A DNA stretch of 64,000 nucleotides from DASZBX01 sp035943635 (lineage in GTDB: Bacteria > Actinomycetota > Actinomycetes > Streptomycetales > Catenulisporaceae), in NCBI GenBank assembly GCA_035943635.1, contig DASZBX010000057.1, positions 1 to 64,000 on the forward strand. The letters run 5' to 3'. Position numbers and translations under genes: made by a program. How positions within the stretch are numbered: the stretch's first letter is position 1; each line of letters opens with the position of its first letter. This document shows, piece after piece, positions 16,123 to 24,529 of this stretch. A model generated the notes under the pieces. That model saw nothing but the letters and a program-made list of their open reading frames with translations, was not told where the DNA came from and did not search any database.

Positions 16123-17160
16123 ATGAACGCAATCGTCGCCACCCGCACCGAAACCGAGGACTACACCGTCGTGCGCACCGCCATCGGCGTCTACCCGATC
16201 ACCGCGCCGCTGGTGCGGATCGGCGGAGACGAGCGGGCCGAGCTGCTGGACCGCTTCCTGGCCAAGTCGGCCGAGTTCGTCGAGCCGGACTCGGTGCGCG
16301 AGGTGCTGAGCCTGAACGCCGACGGCAGCCCGTTCGCGGTGCTGCTGCACTTCGAGATCGGCGAGGAGTCCTGGCTGCTGCCGCGCACCCCGGTCACCGC
16401 CGAGCAGCTGCGCGAGTACCTGGAGGCCCAGGACGTGCCCGCGGACGTCACTGTGAAGGTCGAGCCCGAGGGCTGGGGCGCCACCGCCTTCGAGGGCCCG
16501 CAGGCCTGGTCCGCGGCGGCCGAGTTCGTCGACTTCGACATCTCCGGGGTGACCCTGCACTCGGTCACCGAGTCCACCCTGGCCGCCGACTCGGCCGCCC
16601 TGGCCTACCTGGCCCGGGTCGGCACCACCGGCGAGTACGGCTACCTGCTCATCTCCAACTCCCCCGAGGCCGCGCACGAGGCCGTGGTCGCCGCGGTCGA
16701 GGCCCGGGGCGGCGCGCAGGTCGGCCCCGAGGGCCTGGCCCGGGTCCAGGCCGAGGCCGGGATGGGCCTGTACCAGGGCGGGTTCGCCGGCCTGTCGGTG
16801 AACGAGGCCGACCTGGCCTGGATGATCGACTGGAACCGGATCGGGGAGTTCCACGGCTCGGACGAGCTGGACAAGCCGACCGCGGAGACCGCCCGGCTGA
16901 CCGCGCTGGCCGCCCCGGCCGGCAGCGCGTTCACCGCCGGCGCCCCGGTGCAGGCCGGAGACGTGCAGGTCGGCACCGTGCTGTGGCAGTCGCCCTCGGC
17001 CAACCCGGACGAGGAACTCGTCTTCGCCCTGCTGGACGCGCCGTTCTGGGTCCCCGGCCTGGAGCTGGCCGCCGAGGACGCGGACGGCTCGCCCCGCCCG
17101 CTGCGCACCGTCACGCTGCCCCGCGTGATCGCCCGCTCGCTGACCGTGAAGATCTCCTGA
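16123..17160 (+). CDS. GcvT-like aminomethyltransferase/folate-binding protein
   Basis: A 345-residue protein resembling glycine-cleavage T-protein and YgfZ/GcvT-like folate proteins. It has the 'LVRIGGDERAELLDRFLA' start, the signature 'GTTGEYGYLLI' (T-protein RTGYTGE-like) and 'VQAEAGMGLYQ', and a C-terminal barrel. The ATG at 16123 follows GGAAGGA; the open frame upstream is antisense-like and rejected. No GcvP, GcvH or lipoamide dehydrogenase gene is nearby, so ordinary glycine cleavage is unlikely. A tetrahydrofolate-dependent one-carbon transfer on the product is possible. The stop overlaps the KS gene start (TGATG). Confidence 0.8.
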   Translation: MNAIVATRTETEDYTVVRTAIGVYPITAPLVRIGGDERAELLDRFLAKSAEFVEPDSVREVLSLNADGSPFAVLLHFEIGEESWLLPRTPVTAEQLREYLEAQDVPADVTVKVEPEGWGATAFEGPQAWSAAAEFVDFDISGVTLHSVTESTLAADSAALAYLARVGTTGEYGYLLISNSPEAAHEAVVAAVEARGGAQVGPEGLARVQAEAGMGLYQGGFAGLSVNEADLAWMIDWNRIGEFHGSDELDKPTAETARLTALAAPAGSAFTAGAPVQAGDVQVGTVLWQSPSANPDEELVFALLDAPFWVPGLELAAEDADGSPRPLRTVTLPRVIARSLTVKIS

Positions 17161-19481
17161 TGACGGCCCCGCGGATAGCGATCACCGGCCTCGGTCTGAT
17201 CACCGGAGCCGGGGACGACGTGGAGAAGGCCTGGGTCTCGATCACCAGCGGGACCACGGGCATCCGGACCAACACCCTGTTCGACACCACGCAGCTGCTG
17301 ACCGACTGGGCCGGCATGGTGACCAGCCCGCAGCCGCAGGACCTGGACCGCTGCTACAGCCTGGCCGCCACCGCGATCCGGGAGGCCCTGCGCACCAGCG
17401 GGCTGGACCTGGACGCGGTGGACCGGGAGCGGGTCGCGGTCGTGGTCGGCTCCAGCCTCGGCGCGATGCCGACCCTGGAGAAGGTGCACGCGGACCTGGT
17501 CCTGGACGGCCGGCTGGACGCGGTCCGGGCGGCCGAGACCCAGCTGCCGTGCGTGGCCGACTACATCGCGGCCGAGTTCGACCTGCGCGGCCCGCGGGTA
17601 GTGCTGTCTAACGCCTGCGCGGCCAGCGCCGTGGCGATCGGGTACGCGGCGGAGATGCTGTGGAAGGGCGACGTCGACTACGTGCTGTGCGGCGGCGTCG
17701 ACCCGCTGGCCACCCTCTCGGCCTACGGCTTCAGCTCGCTCAGCGCGCTGGACCCGGAGCCCTGCTCCCCGCTGTCGGCCTCGACCGGGCTCACCCTCGG
17801 CGAGGGCGCCGGATTCCTGATCCTGGAGTCCGCCGAGCGCGCGCTCTCCCGCGGGGCGCGCACCCTGGCCGAGGTCGGCGGGTACGGCCTGTCCTGCGAC
17901 GGCTACCACCAGACCGCCCCGGACCCCAGCGGCAAGGGCGCGTGCGCGGCGATGGCCCAGGCCCTGGCCACCGGCGGGCTGAGCGCGGCCGAGGTGGACT
18001 ACGTGAACATGCACGGCACCGGCACCCCGGCCAACGACGTCTCCGAGCCCAAGGCGCTCAAGCTGCTGTTCGGCGCGGACCTGCCGCCGGCCAGCTCCAC
18101 CAAGTCGCTGGTCGGCCACACCCTGGGCGCCGCCGGGGCGGTCGAGGCGGTCGTCAGCACCCTGACGATCGACCGCGGGGTGCTGCCGCCGACGATCAAC
18201 ACCCGGGGCGTGGCGCAGCCCTTCGGCCTGGACGTGGTCCCGGACGAGGGCCGCCCGGCGCAGGCCGAGGCGGTGCTGTCGAACTCCTTCGCCTTCGGCG
18301 GGAACAACGCCTCGGTGTTGTTCAACCGCCCGGGCAAGGCGCACTCGACCGACCGGATGGTCGAGGCCGTGCACCAGGTCGTGGTGACCGGCGCCGCGGG
18401 TCTGGCCGGATCGGCCGGGAACACCGAGCAGCTGGCCGCCGCCCTGGCCGAGGGCCGGATCTGCTTCACCGACCTGGAGCACGTGCCGGGCCTGGGGCAG
18501 GTGCCGGTCGGCCGGGCGGACGTGAAGACCGCGGCCCGCACCCTCAACCCGAGCCGGGCCCGGCGGATGGACCCGCTCAGCGTGCTCGCCGCGGCCGCCG
18601 TCGGCGACCTCTACGCCCGGCACGGCAAGCCCTCCCGGGCCGAGGCCGAGGCCACCGGGATCATCTTCGGCACCGGCTACGGCCCGGTCACCTCGGTGCT
18701 CCAGTTCCACAAGGGGGTGCTGGAGGGCGGGATCAGCGGAGCCGAACCGGCCCTGTTCGCCAACACCGTGGTGAACGCGGCCACCGGGCACGTGGCGATG
18801 CTGCACCGGTACCGCGGCTACACCGCGACGATCGCGAACGGCGGCACCAGCTCGGTGCTCGCGCTCCAGCTCGCCGCCCGGGTCATCGCCCGGGGCGCGG
18901 CGGACCGGATCGTGGTCGTGGTCGCCGACGAGTTCCCCGAGCAGGCCCTGGCCACCCAGGCCACGCTGCCGGGCTACGCCCGCTCGGCGCGGGTGGTGGC
19001 CGGCGGGCGCAGCGGGACGGTGCTGAGCGAGGGCGCCGCCGCGATCCTGCTGGAGAGCGAGCAGGCGGCCCGCGCGCGCGGCGCCCGGGTGCTGGCCCGG
19101 GTCCGGGGCTTCGGCGCCGCCGGGGAGCCGGCCGGGATCGGCCGGATCGACCGGGACGGGCGGGCCTGGGCCAGGTCGCTGCGCGCGGCCCTGGCCGAGG
19201 CCGGCTACGAGCCCGGCCAGATCGACACGGTGGTCTCGGCCGCCTCGGGCTACAGCCTGGTCGACACCGCGCAGGCCCGGGCGCTGCGGTTGGCCGGCCT
19301 GGACGGGCGCCCGACGCTCGCGCCGAAGGAGCTGCTCGGCGAGACCTACGGCAGCGCCGGCGCCCTGGGCCTGGTGGCCGCGCTGCACGGGCCGGTCCCG
19401 GCCGGCCGGCTGCTGCTGTCCAGCTTCGCCTACGGCGGCAGCTACGCTGCCGCCGTGTTCGAGACCGAGCCGGAGGTCTGA
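17160..19481 (+). CDS. single-chain ketosynthase-chain length factor fusion
   Basis: One 773-residue frame holds two full thiolase-fold KS units. The first (1 to about 392) keeps all catalytic residues: Cys153 in 'SNACAASA', His285 in 'MHGTGTPAND', Lys315 and His320 in 'KSLVGHTLGAAG'. The second (about 400-773) keeps the fold, but the Cys position is Gly ('IANGGTSS', about residue 562). The HGTGT-type His is lost ('VSAASGYSLVD') and the second His is Glu ('KELLGETYGSAG'). That is a chain length factor. KS and CLF are normally two adjacent genes; here a short linker 'NRPGKAHSTDRM' joins them. Downstream PPTase starts 1 base later. Confidence 0.92.
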   Translation: MTAPRIAITGLGLITGAGDDVEKAWVSITSGTTGIRTNTLFDTTQLLTDWAGMVTSPQPQDLDRCYSLAATAIREALRTSGLDLDAVDRERVAVVVGSSLGAMPTLEKVHADLVLDGRLDAVRAAETQLPCVADYIAAEFDLRGPRVVLSNACAASAVAIGYAAEMLWKGDVDYVLCGGVDPLATLSAYGFSSLSALDPEPCSPLSASTGLTLGEGAGFLILESAERALSRGARTLAEVGGYGLSCDGYHQTAPDPSGKGACAAMAQALATGGLSAAEVDYVNMHGTGTPANDVSEPKALKLLFGADLPPASSTKSLVGHTLGAAGAVEAVVSTLTIDRGVLPPTINTRGVAQPFGLDVVPDEGRPAQAEAVLSNSFAFGGNNASVLFNRPGKAHSTDRMVEAVHQVVVTGAAGLAGSAGNTEQLAAALAEGRICFTDLEHVPGLGQVPVGRADVKTAARTLNPSRARRMDPLSVLAAAAVGDLYARHGKPSRAEAEATGIIFGTGYGPVTSVLQFHKGVLEGGISGAEPALFANTVVNAATGHVAMLHRYRGYTATIANGGTSSVLALQLAARVIARGAADRIVVVVADEFPEQALATQATLPGYARSARVVAGGRSGTVLSEGAAAILLESEQAARARGARVLARVRGFGAAGEPAGIGRIDRDGRAWARSLRAALAEAGYEPGQIDTVVSAASGYSLVDTAQARALRLAGLDGRPTLAPKELLGETYGSAGALGLVAALHGPVPAGRLLLSSFAYGGSYAAAVFETEPEV

Positions 19482-19482
19482 G

Positions 19483-20163
19483 ATGTACGTGGCGGCCGGG
19501 ACCACGGTCGGGGCCGGCCCGGCCGGTCCGGCGCCGTGGCCCGGGCCCGGCGGCGGCGGCGAGGCGGTCGTGGACTGCCTCGTCGCCCGGCGCGGCCGGC
19601 TGCCCCGGGACCGGATGAACCGCCGCTTGAACGAGGCCGGGCGGTTCCTGCTGATCGAGGCCGCGGCCCGGATCTACGGACTGTCCCTGACCGCCGCCGA
19701 CCTCGCCCGGGACGGGCACCGGCGCTGGTACCTGCCCGCGCTCGACCTGTCCGCCTCGGTGGCGCACTGCGAGGACCACAGCGTGGTCGCGTTCGCCGCC
19801 GGGGCCTGGATCGGGGTCGACCTGCAAGACGAGCGGGACCGGCCCGGCGCCCTGCTCTGGCTCGGCGACCTGCTCGGCCGCCCGCCCGGGCAGCCGGCCG
19901 TGATCCGCGACTTCGCCGAGTGCGAGGCGCTGATCAAGGCCTCGCACCTGACCAAGGAGACCTTCGCCGGGGTCCGGCTGCCCGCGTGGCGGCCGGGCTG
20001 GCGGCCCTGCGGCGAGCACCACCTGCGTTCCCTGGTCCTGCCCGGCGGCGGCATGCACCTGGCCCTGGCCGCCGACCGGCCGGCCACGGTGCGCTGGTGG
20101 TGGCAGGCCGAGCGCGACCGCACCCCCGTACCCACCGATGCCCTGAGATTGGAGAGAGCATGA
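19483..20163 (+). CDS. 4'-phosphopantetheinyl transferase
   Basis: Activates the cluster's ACPs by adding phosphopantetheine from CoA. The 226-residue Sfp-like protein shows 'VAHCEDHSVVAFA', the metal-binding 'WIGVDLQDERDR' (about 109-120) and the C-terminal 'FAECEALIKAS' (the family's W/F-xxKEA-K motif). It has a Pro/Gly-rich N-terminus. It starts 1 base after the KS-CLF stop and its stop overlaps the next start (ATGA). A dedicated PPTase supports a self-contained pathway. Confidence 0.88.
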   Translation: MYVAAGTTVGAGPAGPAPWPGPGGGGEAVVDCLVARRGRLPRDRMNRRLNEAGRFLLIEAAARIYGLSLTAADLARDGHRRWYLPALDLSASVAHCEDHSVVAFAAGAWIGVDLQDERDRPGALLWLGDLLGRPPGQPAVIRDFAECEALIKASHLTKETFAGVRLPAWRPGWRPCGEHHLRSLVLPGGGMHLALAADRPATVRWWWQAERDRTPVPTDALRLERA

Positions 20164-21362
20164 CCGCGACAGACTTCGCCCCCGCATCCGCGCCCGCGCA
20201 CCCGACGCACCCGGCGCGCACCAAGGACACCGCGTACACCCGGCGCCTGTCGGGGATCGAGCGCGGCTACCTGAACGCGGCGGCCACCGGTACCCCGCAG
20301 CTGATCCAGATGGTCATCGAGGGCGACGGGCACCTGGACCCGCGAGCGCTGACCGAGGCGATCGCGCTGGCCACGCAGGCCAACCCGGGCCTCGCGGTGC
20401 GCCGCCGGGCCGGGGCCTGGCGCGGCGGCGGACCGCTGCCGCCGCTGACCGACCTGGCCGACGTCGGCGTGGACGCGCCCTTCTACCTTCGCGACCTGGA
20501 CGTGGTCAACGGCCCGGTCTGCGAGGTCGGCGTACACCAGGAGGCCGGGACCGCGCGGCTGGTCGTGCGGGCCAGCCACATCGCGACCGACGGGCGCGGA
20601 CTGCGCAACTGGATCGAGGACGTCTTCCGGGTGCTGCGCGGCCAGGACCCGGTCGGCGCGGCCGCGGTGGTGGACGACACGCACTTCCGGGCCGCCGCCG
20701 GCACGTTCGCCCCGGCCCCGCCGCCGGTCCGGGTCGCGCCCTTCCCCGCGGTGCTCGGCCACGGCCCGGCCGAGGCCGTCCCGCTGTGGACCCGGCGCCG
20801 GGTGCGCGCCTGCCCGACCGGGGTGACCGCCCGGGTGGCGGCCGGCATCTCCAAGCACCTGGCGACGGACACCGGCCGGATCATCGTCCCGGTCGACCTG
20901 CGCCGGCACGACCGCTCGGTGCGGTCGACGGCCAACCTCACCGCCCAACTGGTCCTGGACATCCGGCGCGCGGACAGTTGGCGGCGGCTGCACGGCCAGA
21001 TCCTCAACGCCCTGGCCCGCAAGCACGAGGTGGCCCAGCTCGACCGGGACTTCCTGCGCAGCAACCCCTTCGCCAACAGCCTGCGCGAAGCCCAGGAGCT
21101 CGACGGCGACCGGTTCCCGTGCACCGCGATCATCACCGACCACGGCCGGGTCGACACCGAGCCCTACCGGACCGCGCACTTCCAGCCCACCGGGTTCGCC
21201 ACGCTGCCGATGCTGGTGCCGTACGCCGAACTGTTCCTCAGCGCCTGCCAGATCGGCGAGGAGACGGAGTTGACCGTCTCCTGCCGCCGCCGCGCCGGGG
21301 CCCAGGCCGCCTGCGAGGCGCTGCTCGACGACATCGAGCGCAAGCTCACCGAAACCGACTGA
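20160..21362 (+). CDS. condensation-domain/PapA-like acyltransferase
   Basis: A 400-residue stand-alone protein of the condensation/acyltransferase fold. The active-site motif is degenerate at its first position but retains the second His and the DG: 'RASHIATDGRG' (His140, Asp144, Gly145), an SHxxxDG version of HHxxxDG. A later 'NPFANSLREAQ' and 'CTAIITDHGRVD' resemble the core floor of PapA/WES-like enzymes. It is the last gene of the operon and is a good candidate for joining a polyenoyl-ACP to an amine or alcohol such as a diaminopropionate unit. Substrates are inferred. Confidence 0.75.
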   Translation: MTATDFAPASAPAHPTHPARTKDTAYTRRLSGIERGYLNAAATGTPQLIQMVIEGDGHLDPRALTEAIALATQANPGLAVRRRAGAWRGGGPLPPLTDLADVGVDAPFYLRDLDVVNGPVCEVGVHQEAGTARLVVRASHIATDGRGLRNWIEDVFRVLRGQDPVGAAAVVDDTHFRAAAGTFAPAPPPVRVAPFPAVLGHGPAEAVPLWTRRRVRACPTGVTARVAAGISKHLATDTGRIIVPVDLRRHDRSVRSTANLTAQLVLDIRRADSWRRLHGQILNALARKHEVAQLDRDFLRSNPFANSLREAQELDGDRFPCTAIITDHGRVDTEPYRTAHFQPTGFATLPMLVPYAELFLSACQIGEETELTVSCRRRAGAQAACEALLDDIERKLTETD

Positions 21363-21407
21363 GCCAGGCCCCCGGCCGGCGCCGCCGACCGCTGATCACC
21401 GATCGTA

Positions 21408-21477
21408 GAACCCAGAGCCAGAACCCAGAACCAGGAACACAGAACGCGGAACCCAGAACCCAGAACCCAGATCACTG
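21408..21477 (+). repeat. AGAACCC-type degenerate repeat tract in MFS leader
   Basis: About ten degenerate copies of a 7-base unit near AGAACCC (variants AGAGCC, AGGAACAC, GGAACCC) run from about 21408 to 21477. The next 80 bases remain C-rich and G-poor, up to the AAAGGAAG ribosome site of the MFS gene. No ORF in it looks real. It resembles in composition the leader at 3706-3891, although the repeat unit differs. It may be a Rho-related or RNA-protein binding leader, or simply a slippage-prone spacer. Confidence 0.6.
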
Positions 21478-21560
21478 ATTTCAGCTTACTGATTACGTAC
21501 CTCCGACCCCCGACTCCTGCCTCACCGACCACTGACCACCGCCCTCGAAAGGAAGCCAGC

Positions 21561-23237
21561 ATGCCGACGACCACTGCGACCGTGACCGGGACGGAGCTCG
21601 ACCTGGAGCTCGAACCCGGGCTCGCGGCCGAACTCGAAGCAACCGTCGCACCCGAGGTGACCGACACCCCGGCACCGGCGGATATGACCGACCCCGCGGC
21701 GCCGACGCGCGACGCGGACACCACCGGCACCACCCGCGCCGCGGCCGCGCCGGCCGCCGAGGCCGTGGCCGCGCCGCCCGCGAAACCCGCACCGCCCGCG
21801 ACGTCCGCGACACCCGCCGGACCGCCCCCGGGCGCGGCGCCCCCGTCCGGCATGCCCGGACCGAACGTGGCCAAGAGCATCGCGGCCATCGGCGGCGCCT
21901 TCCTCGCCCTGCTCGACACCACCGTGGTGAACGTCTCGCTCAACGCCACCACCGCCCGGTTCGGCAGCATCGGCTCGGTGCAGTGGATCGTCACCTCCTA
22001 CCTGCTCGCGCTCGCCGCCGTCATGCCCGCCACCGGCTGGCTGGCCACCCGGTTCAACGTCAAGAAGGTGTTCGTCGCCGCACTGACCCTGTTCGCCCTC
22101 GGTTCGGCGGCCTGCGCGTTCAGCCAGACCCTGCTCGAACTGATCATCGCACGCAGCGTCTCCGGCGCCGCCGCCGGCGTGATCACCCCGGTCTCCACCG
22201 TCCTGCTCACCCGCGGCGTCCCGCGCGAGCGGCTGGGCAAGGTGCAGTCGCTCAGCGGCAGCGTCCAGCTCATCAGCCCCCTGCTCGGCCCGACGATCGG
22301 CGGCCTGCTGGTCCAGGCCTGGAGCTGGCCCGCGGTCTACGCGGTGAACATCCCGCTGTGCGCGCTGCTGCTCGGGTACACGCTGTGGAAGGTGCCGTCC
22401 GAGTCCACCAAGGGCATGCCGGTCAAGCCGCTGGACCTGGTCGGCCTGATCTCCGCCGCCGCGTGCACCGTCTCCACCGTGCTGGCCATCCGCGGATTCA
22501 CCAGCTACGGCCTGCGGCCCACCATCTCCACCCTCGTGCCCCTGGCGGTCGCGCTGCCGGCCGGGTTCGTGTTCGTGGTGCACAGCCTGCGCTTCCGGTT
22601 CCCGCTGCTCGACCTGCGCCTGTTCTCCATCCGGGTGTACCGCACCGCGGTCATCAACATCTTCTGCCTCGGGTTCGTGCTCTACTCCCCGATGGTGCTC
22701 GTCCCGCTCTACTTCGAGAGCGGACGCGGAGTCGGCTCGAACGAGACCGGCCTGCTGCTGTCCACCGCCGGCGTGGGCGTGGTGCTCTCCGGCCTGCTCT
22801 CGCGCCGGCTGATGCGGCAGTTCGGCGGCGGCTGGACCCTGCTGGCCGGCATCGTGCTGACGATCGCGGCGACGATCCCGATGACGGAGCTGAGCTCCAC
22901 CACCTCCTTCACCCTGGTGTGCGCCAGCCTGGTGGTGCGCGGATTCGGCACCGGACTGACCATCGTCCCGGCGATGACCCGGGCCTTCGAGTCGATCCCG
23001 CCGATGTCGATCCCGGACGCCTCCTCCCAGCTGAACCTGACCCAGCGAATCGGCGGCGCGTTGGCGACCGCCGTGGTCACCGTGATCCTGACCCGGCAGG
23101 CGACCGCCCTGCACGGACTGACCCCGCCCGCGTTCGCCCACTCCTTCACCTGGGTGCTCGGCGCCTACATCATCACCCTGGTCCCCGCGCTCGCCCTGGT
23201 CTTCGCGGACCGCTCGGAGGCGCGCCGGCGCTCCTGA
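21561..23237 (+). CDS. MFS drug exporter, DHA2 (EmrB/QacA) family
   Basis: A 558-residue 14-helix antiporter. Residues 1 to about 105 form an unusual Ala/Thr/Pro-rich, probably disordered N-terminal tail. TM1 then begins with 'AIGGAFLALLDTTVVNVSL', the DHA2 motif D1 (LDxTVVNVAL). Motif A-like 'GWLATRFNVKKVF' and motif C-like 'GPTIGGLLVQAWSW' follow. The ATG at 21561 follows AAAGGAAG. It lies downstream of the biosynthetic operon behind its own leader, and a strong terminator follows it. It probably exports the cluster product. Confidence 0.9.
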   Translation: MPTTTATVTGTELDLELEPGLAAELEATVAPEVTDTPAPADMTDPAAPTRDADTTGTTRAAAAPAAEAVAAPPAKPAPPATSATPAGPPPGAAPPSGMPGPNVAKSIAAIGGAFLALLDTTVVNVSLNATTARFGSIGSVQWIVTSYLLALAAVMPATGWLATRFNVKKVFVAALTLFALGSAACAFSQTLLELIIARSVSGAAAGVITPVSTVLLTRGVPRERLGKVQSLSGSVQLISPLLGPTIGGLLVQAWSWPAVYAVNIPLCALLLGYTLWKVPSESTKGMPVKPLDLVGLISAAACTVSTVLAIRGFTSYGLRPTISTLVPLAVALPAGFVFVVHSLRFRFPLLDLRLFSIRVYRTAVINIFCLGFVLYSPMVLVPLYFESGRGVGSNETGLLLSTAGVGVVLSGLLSRRLMRQFGGGWTLLAGIVLTIAATIPMTELSSTTSFTLVCASLVVRGFGTGLTIVPAMTRAFESIPPMSIPDASSQLNLTQRIGGALATAVVTVILTRQATALHGLTPPAFAHSFTWVLGAYIITLVPALALVFADRSEARRRS

Positions 23238-23256
23238 CCGAGCAGGCCCAGAACAC

Positions 23257-23286
23257 GACGGTGGGGCGGTCGAACCGCTCCACCGT
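23257..23286. terminator. intrinsic terminator after MFS gene
   Basis: A 12-bp stem (CGGTGGGGCGGT with ACCGCTCCACCG, one G-U pair) closes a 3-base loop at 23257-23283, followed directly by TTT. It lies 20 bases after the MFS stop and before the two-component operon. Confidence 0.8.
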
Positions 23287-23380
23287 TTCAGCGTGCCGGG
23301 AACCGTTTACATGACCGTGTGCTGACTCTACTGCGAACACGCCGGGACCAATACAATGATTTTCACCGCACTTATAGGAG

Positions 23381-24529
23381 ATGCAGGGCGAATGTGGGAC
23401 GATATCCAGATGCCTGGGCGCAACGTTACGAGGGGACAAAAGCGTGGTGCAGACAGGTCTCCGGGTGGAGTGGTTCACCACCGTGATACCCCAGATCATC
23501 CAGGACTACCGCACGGAACTGGAGGCTTCTGACAATCCATTGGCTGCTGATCCGGTGGCTTGGGCCCAGTGCGAAATACAGGCACGGGGCATCTTAGCGG
23601 ACTGCGTCGCCTCCCTCGCCGCGGGCGAGGTAAAAGTGAACAGTTCTCATATAACAGACAGCGTGGATCTAGGTACGCAGCGGGTGCGCCAAGGTATTCA
23701 CGGTTCTCATTCAGTGCGGGCCGGCATGGTGCTGACCGAACAGGTGCTGCTCGCCCTGGACGACTTCGCCCGGCGCCATCCGGGCGTGGACGAACAGGGA
23801 TCGATCCTGCTCGTGCGGGCCCTCCAGCGCGCCATCGCGCTACGGGTCGAGGCCGGGGCCCGCGGCTACGACACCTTCGTGATCACCCAGGTGCGCGAGC
23901 TCAACGACCAGGGCCGGCGCCGGCTGGCCCGGGAGATCCACGACAAGATCGGCAACGAGCTGAGCCTGGCCATGCGCCAGCTCGAACTCTACGAGATCGC
24001 GCTGGCGCAGGACCCGGCCGCCTCGGAACCGGTGCTGGGCCGGATCCGGGAGACGCTCGGCCAGGCCCTGGGGCACACCCGGGACCTGATCACCGAACTG
24101 CGCCGGCCGGTCCTGGTCGGCACCCTGGAGACCGCGCTGCGGGCCTTCACCCAGTCCTTCGGCGACTCCGCGCCCGCGGTGCAGATCTGGGTGCACGGCA
24201 CGGAGGACTGGCTTCCGACGACCATGCACGACGAGCTGTTCCTGATCGTCCGGGAGTGTCTGCGCAACAGCTTCACCCACGCCGGCAGCAGCAACATCGT
24301 GGTGCACATCGGCATCACCCCGGACGAGGTCAGCGCCGAGGTGATCGATGACGGTCGCGGCTTCGACCTGACCGAGGTGCAACGCACCCGCAGTACCAAC
24401 GGCCTGTCCGGCCTGCGCGAACGGGTCGACCTGCTCGGCGGCGTGCTCAAGGTCGACTCCGTGGTCGGCCGCGGCACCCGGGCCTCGGTCTGGCTGCCGA
24501 TCCGCGCCGCCGAGGAGGTGGCGCGGTGA
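23381..24529 (+). CDS. cytoplasmic NarL-type sensor histidine kinase
   Basis: Histidine kinase of the HisKA_3 class (382 residues). The phosphoacceptor is His187 in 'RRLAREIHDKIGNELS'. The ATPase domain shows 'LIVRECLRNSFTHAG' (N-box), 'EVIDDGRGFD' (G1) and 'NGLSGLRERVDLLGG' (G2). No transmembrane segment is seen, so the ~170-residue N-terminus probably senses a cytoplasmic signal. The start is uncertain: ATG 23381 has AGGAG directly abutting it, and GTG 23444 is an alternative. The gene overlaps the response regulator by GTGA. Its place next to the cluster suggests a regulatory role. Confidence 0.9.
   Translation: MQGECGTISRCLGATLRGDKSVVQTGLRVEWFTTVIPQIIQDYRTELEASDNPLAADPVAWAQCEIQARGILADCVASLAAGEVKVNSSHITDSVDLGTQRVRQGIHGSHSVRAGMVLTEQVLLALDDFARRHPGVDEQGSILLVRALQRAIALRVEAGARGYDTFVITQVRELNDQGRRRLAREIHDKIGNELSLAMRQLELYEIALAQDPAASEPVLGRIRETLGQALGHTRDLITELRRPVLVGTLETALRAFTQSFGDSAPAVQIWVHGTEDWLPTTMHDELFLIVRECLRNSFTHAGSSNIVVHIGITPDEVSAEVIDDGRGFDLTEVQRTRSTNGLSGLRERVDLLGGVLKVDSVVGRGTRASVWLPIRAAEEVAR

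Noticed and set aside
23322..23357. TACAAT at 23352-23357 as a -10 element for the two-component operon
   Set aside because: No convincing -35 hexamer at 16-19 bases upstream was found, so it is not listed as a promoter.
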